NCBI GenBank assembly: GCA_963924555.1
Contig: OZ004582.1
Coordinates: 4,092,001-4,156,000 of the forward strand
Source: Crambe crambe
Lineage: Eukaryota; Porifera; Demospongiae; Poecilosclerida; Crambeidae
Direction: 5' to 3'
Length of the DNA: 64,000 nt
Shown here in pieces: positions 58,096 to 64,000 of this stretch. Under the pieces are notes generated by a model. It made no database searches. It was not told the origin of the DNA and saw nothing but the letters and a program-made list of their open reading frames with translations. Position 1 is the first letter of the stretch. Every line of letters starts with the position of its first letter. The position numbers and the translations under genes were made by a program.

Positions 58096-61000
58096 GAGAA
58101 GAAGAAGAATATAGCGATTTACCTGCTTGCCGTATTTCTGAAACGGTAAGCTCCCTGGTCCTGAAACTTGGTCTGCACGTTGTAGTAGGCTCTAGTAGGC
58201 TGGATAATCATTCACAGTAGCTTTTGTTAGGTCTAAGTGGGAGAACTAGAATTTCACTTTAGTATTAGTCTATAGGCGGCGCGTGCGGCCGTCCGAGTCA
58301 TCCCTACATAGAGAGTGCTACCGCACTCTCTGATTTCGAATAATTGGATATCAAATACATGCGCATGCGTATTATAGAAAAGATGGCTTCCTAATTGGAT
58401 TAGTCGAGTGCTGTGCTCCGTAGTGTCTCCTTTTTCATCGACTCTTTCGAGGATCAACGAGTAGAAAAGATCGTAGTTCGTAGAATTTGGAGTGGATTTA
58501 TCCAGAAATCATAGCTGTAGCTTGAGTGGTTCGAGAGATATGGTTGTTTAAGAAGAATAATAAGAATAATAATAATAATAATAAGGGAAAGAGCATTTCG
58601 TGAAATGAAAAAAGATGTAGGGATGACCACTGCTCAAAAAAGTAAGGAAACAAGAAGGATGGAATCTTTGTTCTGTATATCCAGCCAACAATCCCTACAT
58701 ATACGTCGGGTAGCTTCAGATTATAGTGTAGTAATGTACGTATATGTAGGGATTGTTGGCTGGATATACAGAACAAAGATTCCATCCTTCATTTCCTTAC
58801 TTTTTTGAGCAGTTGTCATCCCTACATCATTTTTCATTTCACGAAATGCTTTTCCCCTTACTTGTTCCTGGTCTTTTTTTCCTCTCTTTTATGGTTTTAG
58901 CTATGTATAGAGTTCATTCTTCTATGTGTATGCAGGGACAGATAAAAGAAGAATAGTTCTCCAATAGTATACCAGCCCAATCATTATCAACGAGTCAAGG
59001 TGGAAGTAGAAGATGCTGAAATAGAGTCTACCTTGTTGAATCTAAATCCCCGAGTCGATACAGTAGTCTATCATCATCATCATTATTCTAGCTACATATA
59101 CCTATACCTAGCTAGCTAGCTAGAGGCAGCTGAGTAATATTATAATTTCGAATAATTGGATATCAAATATATGCGCATGCGTATTATAGAAAAGATGGCT
59201 TCCTAATTGAATTAGTCGAGTGCTGTGCTCCTTAGTGTCTCCTTTTCATCGACTCTTTCGAGGATCAACAAGTAGAAAAGATCATAGTTCGTAGAATTTG
59301 GAGTGGATTTATCCAGAAATCATAGCTGTAGCTTAAGAAGAATAATAAGAATAATAATAATAATAATAGAGAAGAAGAAGAATCCAGCGATTTACCTGCT
59401 TGCCATATTTCTGAAACGGTAAGCTCCCTGGTCCTGAAACTTGGGTCTGCACATTGTAGTAGGCTCTAGTAGGCTCTAGTAGGCTGGATAATCATTTACA
59501 GTAGCTTTTGCTAGGTCTAAGTGGGGGAACTAGAATTTCACTTTAGTATTAGTCTATCGGCGGCGCGCGCGGCCGTCCGAGTCATCCTTACATAGAGAGT
59601 GCTACCGCACTCTCTGATAGAGAAGAAGAAGAATCCAGCGATTTACCTGCTTGCCGTATTTCTGAAACGGTAAGCTCCCTGGTCCTGAAACTTGGTCTGC
59701 ACATTGTAGTAGGCTCTAGTAGGCTGGATAATCATTCACAGTAGCTTTTGTTAGGTCTAAGTGGGGGAGCTAGAATTTCACTTTAGTATTAGTCTATAGG
59801 CGGCGCGCGCGGCCGTCCGAGTCATCCTTACATAGAGAGTGCTACCGCACTCTCTGATAGAGAAGAAGAAGAATCCAGCGATTTACCTGCTTGCTGTATT
59901 TCTGAAACGGTAAGCTCCCTGGTCCTGAAACTTGGTCTGCACATTGTAGTAGGCTCTAGTAGGCTGGATAATCATTCACAGTAGCTTTTGTTAGGTCTAA
60001 GTGGGGGAACTAGAATTTCACTTTTGTATTAGTCTATAGGCGGCGCGCGCGGCCATCCGAGTCATCCCTACATAGAGTGCTACCGCACTCTCTGATACAA
60101 AAGTGAAATTCTAGTTCCACCACTTAGACCTAACATCCAGCCTACTAGAGCCTACTACAATGTGCAGACCAAGTTTCAGGACCAGGGAGCTTACTGTTTC
60201 AGATATATTATGGCAAGCAGGTAAATCGCTGTCTTCTTCTTCTTTATTATTATTATTCTTCTTAGACAACCATATCTCTTGAGCCACTCAAGCTACAGCT
60301 ATGATTTTTTTCTGGATAAATCCACTCCAAATTCTACCAACTACGATCTTTTCTACTCGTTGATCCTCAAAAGAGTCGATGAAAAAGGAGACACTACGGA
60401 GCACAGCACTTGACTGATTGAATTAGTGGAAGCCATCTTTTCTATAATACACATGCACATGTATTTTGATATCCAATTATTTGAAATTATAATATTACTC
60501 AGCTATCTCTATCTAGCTAGCTAGCTAGCTCTAGATAATGATGATAGACTGCTGTATCAACTCAGGGGATTTAGATTCACCAATCCATCTACACCTTGAC
60601 TCGTTGATTGGGCCATTGGGCTGCTATGCTATTGGAGAACTATTCTTCTTCCATCTGTCCCCGCATACACATAGAAGAATAAACTCTATACATAGCTAAA
60701 ACCATAACAGAGAGGAAAAAAGACCAGGAACAAGTAAGGGGAAAAGCATCTCGTGAAATGAAAAAAGATGTAGGGATGACCACTGCTCAAAAAAGTAAGG
60801 AAATAAGAAGGATGGGAATGGGATCAATCTTTGTTCTGTATATCCAGCCAACAATCCCTACATATACGTTGGGTAACTTCAGATTATAGTGTAGTAATGT
60901 ACGTATATGTAGGGATTGTTGGCTGGATATACAGAACAAAGATTGATCCCATTTCCATCCTTCTTGTTTCCTTACTTTTTTGAGCAGTGGTTCATCCCTA

Positions 61001-63191
61001 CATCTTTCTTCATTTCACGAAATGCTTTTTCCCTTACTTGTATACATATATAAGGAAAAAAATTTATACTAAATAAAAGGGCCATGTAGGGTTAGTCTGT
61101 ACTTTCAGCTTCTGTGAACAAACATCAAAATTATGCTGCCTTTAATAATAATCCCTACATCACTGCCTCCCACAAAGCTGCTTTAATTGTTCATGTCAGT
61201 GTAACAGTTCTGCTTTGTTCAGGCAGTGATGATTATTAAAGGCAGCATAATTTTGATGTTTAAATACAGTAGACCCTTGGTCTCGGTGTCTAACTATTAT
61301 ATTGATACCATGAAATATCACTCAGTCTGCATCTGATTGGCTGGTATTCACACTCGTGCCTGCGGCACTCTCGGCACTCTTGTGTGAATAGACTCATGGT
61401 ATCAATAGCCGTGTTTACACATGCGCCCAACCCAGGTTGAGATTCAATCCGGATCTAAGGAGTTGAAGCACAAATGAATATCAGCACAAAAGCCTAGCTA
61501 CTTGCTCGCTCGCTCGCTGTGACTCAAATATTGTACATTGCCCTAGTTAGTCCACATTCTCTTCCTGTCATTCTTGACTATCCCCTTCCTCCTGAACACA
61601 ATGCAAGTATACCATTTTCCCGGCCTTGAATCCATACTAAACTCTATGAGCTATTGCATAAGCAGACTTTGCTTGTATTGTATCCAATGAAAAGGAAGCC
61701 TCAGAAACTAGTGGTTATGCAGCTTTTTGTAACAGGTCTAGAAAAAATAACAAAAGGTACATTATAATTACATTATAAAACATGCAGACATCTTACCATT
61801 CTCTTCACCACCACTGTTAGTTAGAGAGCTAGAGCTAGCCATGCTGATGTGCAAAAGTTGTCATCACAAATACCAATACTTCCAGGTCTACTTCCAGCCA
61901 ACACGGAGTGTCCGCATTTTATATTGAAAATTTTTTCCATTTCCAATTCAGGGGCAGTGATATACTATCTATGCCAGAAATATTTTTCCTCATTTCTTCA
62001 TTCTATTACTGATTCACAATTGTGTAACTTCCTAATGATTTTGAGGCAATCCCTACTCATTGTTTTTATTCAGAAGAATTTTTTTGTGATTGCTTATTAT
62101 GCACATTGCAATAAAAGACTGAGCATCAGCCAATCTATTGAACAATCTACGAAGTTGAATCAGGATATAGTGCAGCCAACATTATGTGTTAGCTATAGTG
62201 CACATGATGACAAGTAATGATGTATCCTCTAGTGTATTTCAGAGAACAGATATCCATGACTAATTCTTAAGTATTATGGTTCGCAGCTAGAAATAAAGCA
62301 GTTTACAGTTTTACAGCAACATACATACCTTAACGAACCATCCAAAAAAATGGCAGGGTACAAACACATCCATCTTATCTATAAAATTATGGAAGGATCC
62401 ATTTGGATGGCCTGGGGTATAAAGTTGACAGTCGTCTGCATAAGTTCTCTCTGGTAGTGGGCGGCCAAGTTCAGGATAGAGAGACACCAATAACTGCCTT
62501 GCATCATCCACTGTCTACAGCAATAAATAATAACTTAGTGCTTGCAGTTATGCAGTATATACATGTAATGAAAGTGATTACGAATTGATTTTACATACTT
62601 GAAATAACATAAAAATGAGAAGGAGGACGTAGAGTATATTTAGACATAACACCAGCCGCCAAAGGATGGGGTGTGGTCTCACAAATGGCCCATCTGGCAT
62701 ATGAATGATTCCTATTAGAATGAAAACCACAACAACTGCAATCAAGCCTCGTTTAGTATTATAAGCTGAGTCATTTGGTGTCTGCTCTATTAGGGACACA
62801 TAAATCAAGCCGAGTGTGATCAACACCAACGCAGTGATAGTATGAGCTCGCCTAGAAGATAAAAGAAAATGCATAGTTAATACATTGGAAATGAAGGTGC
62901 CACAAAATTCAATAGACATGGCCAACTTCAGTTTTTTTTCATGCTTGTAGACATCAGATAATTTTCTCTGCAGGAACAGATATTATTGTACCCTATTCTT
63001 CCTAATGACCCATGCAAGTCCCAGAGAAATATCCATAGACATTACACCTTGCCCATCAAATACTCTATTGATGTCATGGTAGCCCATCCAATGCCATGAA
63101 CAAGTTTCATCAGGTTAGCTTACCAGAAAAATGTATTAGTACCATCATCATACACTTGTACTTCTTCCTTTCTCTCTTGCTGAGATCTCAT
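49248..63191 (-). CDS. Phosphatidylserine synthase, PTDSS2-like
   Basis: Base-exchange enzyme of the ER membrane; PSS2 swaps the head group of phosphatidylethanolamine for serine. Eight exons: 63124-63191, 62599-62851, 62329-62514, 52221-52334, 49954-50072, 49791-49905, 49586-49731, 49248-49500; 1254 nt, 417 aa, frame intact, all GT-AG. Start MRSQQERKEEVQVYDDGTNT. Family blocks: TPNDSAYNTKRG, DGPFVRPHPILWR, ERTYADDCQLYTPGHPNGSF, PNFGECWWDH, LVCNGLGIWIGM with AYHWRGLW, KRAVGQFTPYSWTGY, ELNVFYLKTILWVPPNH. Eight or so hydrophobic segments are visible. DDGT-TFFWRAHT and CNGLGI favour PTDSS2 over PTDSS1. It ends NMEKKLKRY, shorter than the human tail. Intron 3 is 9994 bp and full of repeats. Confidence 0.95.
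50073..52220. other. Intron 4 of PTDSS2
   Basis: No gene supported. A 119-codon minus frame at 51537-51896 (PTQWRVALQEALSAYMKYVS) has no recognisable family and runs into low-complexity Y/L sequence. TTGAGCATGTCTTGACATGC near 50390 is a short duplication. Confidence 0.4.
52409..52683. mobile_element. Palindromic MITE, about 275 bp, inside PTDSS2 intron 3
   Basis: Arms of about 70 bp: AAGTGAAAGGAAAA, TGCTAAATAAAAAAGGCCAT, GTTAGTCTGTACTTTTACCT on the left, and the complements on the right up to TTTTCCTTTCACTT. Related copies: 53750-54170 and 61060-61265. Confidence 0.85.
53100..53760. repeat. Diverged copy of the long palindromic MITE (inverse orientation)
   Basis: Blocks in the same order as 60085-60670: CCCACTTAGA, CAGGACCAGGGAGC, AAGCAGGTAA, GACAACCATATCTCTT, TTTTCTACTCGT, AGGAGATACT, CTCAACTAGC, CCAATCTACC and CAACTGTCCCTGCAT. 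Confidence 0.75.
53750..54170. repeat. Copy of the 52409-type MITE, interrupted
   Basis: GTTAGTCTGTACTTTTACCT at 53758 and TTCATGTCAAGTGTAAAAGT at 54098 belong to the 52409-52683 family. A 263 bp element is inserted between them. Confidence 0.7.
53811..54073. mobile_element. Harbinger-type MITE, 263 bp, TTA target duplication
   Basis: The left end is GGCCAGACCTAATTGATTTT and the right end, reverse-complemented, GACCAGACCTAATAGATTTT, with pairing through CTGTTGCTCGGGC (about 32 bp). TTA stands on both sides (53808-53810 and 54074-54076). A 3 bp TTA duplication and GG-CC ends fit PIF/Harbinger. No coding content. Confidence 0.75.
54490..56098 (+). pseudogene. Second P/THAP9-like transposase copy, heavily decayed
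   Basis: Plus-strand blocks parallel the gene at 35064-38072: RISSLPLPPSWILSNTRIPI with VLITLSINSSLKW (54590-54700); ANPTFAAYEILRDSGWIKLS and TLHDYTHYMQDSSDFSREVD (54785-54940); FIVRGLLNNLQFAY-like and GDQMYEPFWEAVGRIERCGL (55035-55190); SFLSQDPLENFFGRQRQIGG and NTQVLRVIN (55820-55950). Stops and shifts occur between all of them and about half the protein is missing. It lies inside PTDSS2 intron 3, on the opposite strand. No TIRs found. Confidence 0.75.
56099..56760. other. Gap in PTDSS2 intron 3
   Basis: No gene or repeat family recognised. 56460-56690 resembles intron-like AT-rich sequence. Confidence 0.3.
56760..61050. repeat. Cluster of nested long-palindrome MITEs
   Basis: Four hairpin cores (about 56775-56900, 57365-57480, 58670-58790, 60835-60950) read TATCCAGCCAACAATCCCTA, CATATAC, a loop with ACTATAATCTGAAGTTAC, then the complement. 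Around them the same flanks repeat: a CTTTTTTGAGCAGTGGTCAT block, a GCAGGGACAGATGAAAGAAG block, a block with ATGCGCATGCGTATTATAGA, and an end block GTCATCCCTACATAGAGAGT. Orientation flips at about 60085. The structure suggests several elements of one family inserted into or recombined with each other. Confidence 0.85.
59371..60097 (+). repeat. Three tandem copies of the MITE end block, period about 240 bp
   Basis: GAGAAGAAGAAGAATCCAGC starts units at about 59371, 59622 and 59862; each ends GTGCTACCGCACTCTCTGAT. The units differ by only a few bases (one has CTAGTAGG duplicated; the third lacks a GAGA). A fourth unit at 58098-58330 is separated. At 60097 the sequence turns and runs back as the complement. 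Confidence 0.9.
61051..61265. mobile_element. Copy of the 52409-type palindromic MITE
   Basis: CTAAATAAAAGGGCCATGTA, GTTAGTCTGTACTTT and, near the right end, AGGCAGCATAATTTTGATGT match 52409-52683; the right arm is cut short at about 61262. Confidence 0.75.
61266..62328. other. PTDSS2 intron 3, end
   Basis: 61298-61410 has inverted ends TTGATACCATGAAATATCAC and GACTCATGGTATCAAT around a GC-richer core (possible small hairpin element). A plus frame at 61849-62217 has no recognisable domain and is not credited. Confidence 0.4.
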
Positions 63192-64000
63192 CTTGCTCAG
63201 TACCCACCCCAAAAAGAGGTGTGGTCGTACATATATCACCTGTATTATTATTGTCCTGCAAGCCAATCCAGCTGCACTCAGGGGCCTACAGCGTAGCGGT
63301 ATTAAACGTTTACAACTTCAGATATATACCGTTGCAGCTAGCTTGAGCTAGCTAGCTCGACCGCCAGGAAATTTGTGATGTAAGGATCGTCACTATCGAA
63401 ACCACGTGGCCGGCCGTACACGTACACTATACTAGCGAGCGCTAGGTACATCTCAGGGTACTATTTACAGTAAGTTGATCTCTACATAGTCATAGTGACA
63501 TAGTGTTTCTGCCATGAAATCGATAGAAGGGACTTGTAATGTCCTGTGTGTGCTATTGTTGCAGTTGCCTATATCCCAGTATCCCTTTCACTACTTTTAT
63601 CTATAGAATAAAAAGCAGCACTGTAGTTAATAATAATTACTTGCCCTACAAAATGTTATACTTTTGAGGTCATTATGTTCCACCTAATCAGGCAAAAGGT
63701 AATCAAACATCTTAAGTTCCTAATATCGTTTATAATCACTACCCTTGATCAATCCATGCTTGAAGATGAACAACTTGGTATGCAAGGAATTTTGTGTTGT
63801 GACTTGTATTACAGTAGTGTGTCAGTACTCAATATGTCTACATACCATAGGTCCCTGTGATTGTGTTCCTATGATTGTTATTGAGATGATTTGCCTCTGA
63901 TCCACTAGTGTACATGTATAATATGTGTATCATTGAGGATCAATAGTGTAATGGTCACATGGTGTCTAGGTATGAGTAAAGACACACGTGAGGATGCTAT
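63192..64000. other. Region upstream of PTDSS2
   Basis: Should hold the 5' UTR and promoter. No TATA box could be picked with confidence. GCTAGCTTGAGCTAGCTAGC near 63337 is a short palindromic run. No second gene is recognised up to the window edge. Confidence 0.35.

Noticed and set aside
58035-58220. Frame with a run of asparagines, also at 30348-30566
   Set aside because: Translated (AAT)n microsatellites.
61849-62217. 122-codon plus frame
   Set aside because: Hydrophobic AT-rich composition, inside a PTDSS2 intron on the opposite strand, no recognisable domain.

Overview
The window looks like animal nuclear DNA: spliced genes with GT-AG introns, ER and membrane proteins of animal type, and dense eukaryotic mobile elements. 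Short introns (about 48-350 bp) where no transposon sits, plus transposon families that I associate with sponges and cnidarians, make an early-branching animal, most likely a demosponge, my best guess (inference; species not determined).

Three host genes can be modelled exon by exon, all on the minus strand. (1) A calumenin/reticulocalbin (CREC) gene, CREC copy 1, starts at 29427 and has six exons down to 7202; its last exons lie beyond the left edge. (2) A second CREC gene (32380 to 30366, eight exons, 317 aa, ending HDEF) is complete and lies just upstream. The two share intron positions, phases and several exon lengths, so they are a tandem duplicate. (3) A PTDSS2-like phosphatidylserine synthase (63191 to 49248, eight exons, 417 aa) fills the right end, with a 10 kb intron.

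Most of the rest is mobile DNA. 1-6000: foldback and MITE pieces and two broken BEL/Pao elements, one with an inverted gag. 6300-8500: small terminal-inverted-repeat elements and a GGTCACTGG minisatellite. 8561-16990: a hAT-type (ZNF862-like) transposase relic split by a Ty3/gypsy-type LTR element (8816-15710) flanked by CTACT target duplications; its 5' LTR in turn holds a 670 bp MITE. All of this is inside CREC1 intron 5. The LTR element has integrase ahead of reverse transcriptase, the unusual Gmr1-like order. 24687-28016: a 3.3 kb DNA transposon coding a DUF7869-type protein, inside CREC1 intron 2. 34405-39329: a P-superfamily transposon with exact 8 bp target duplications, carrying a P/THAP9-like transposase gene and a convergent second gene. 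39337-45885: a large transposon-like unit with one long gene (zinc-finger N-terminus, XPG/PIN-like nuclease region, CXC C-terminus), possibly Academ-type. 45894-48950: two convergent unrecognised or protease-like genes and minisatellites. 50300-61300: nested palindromic MITEs and a second, broken P-like copy inside the PTDSS2 intron.

Nearly every transposon gene carries frameshifts or stops, so the mobile elements look inactive, while the three host genes keep open frames across all their exons.
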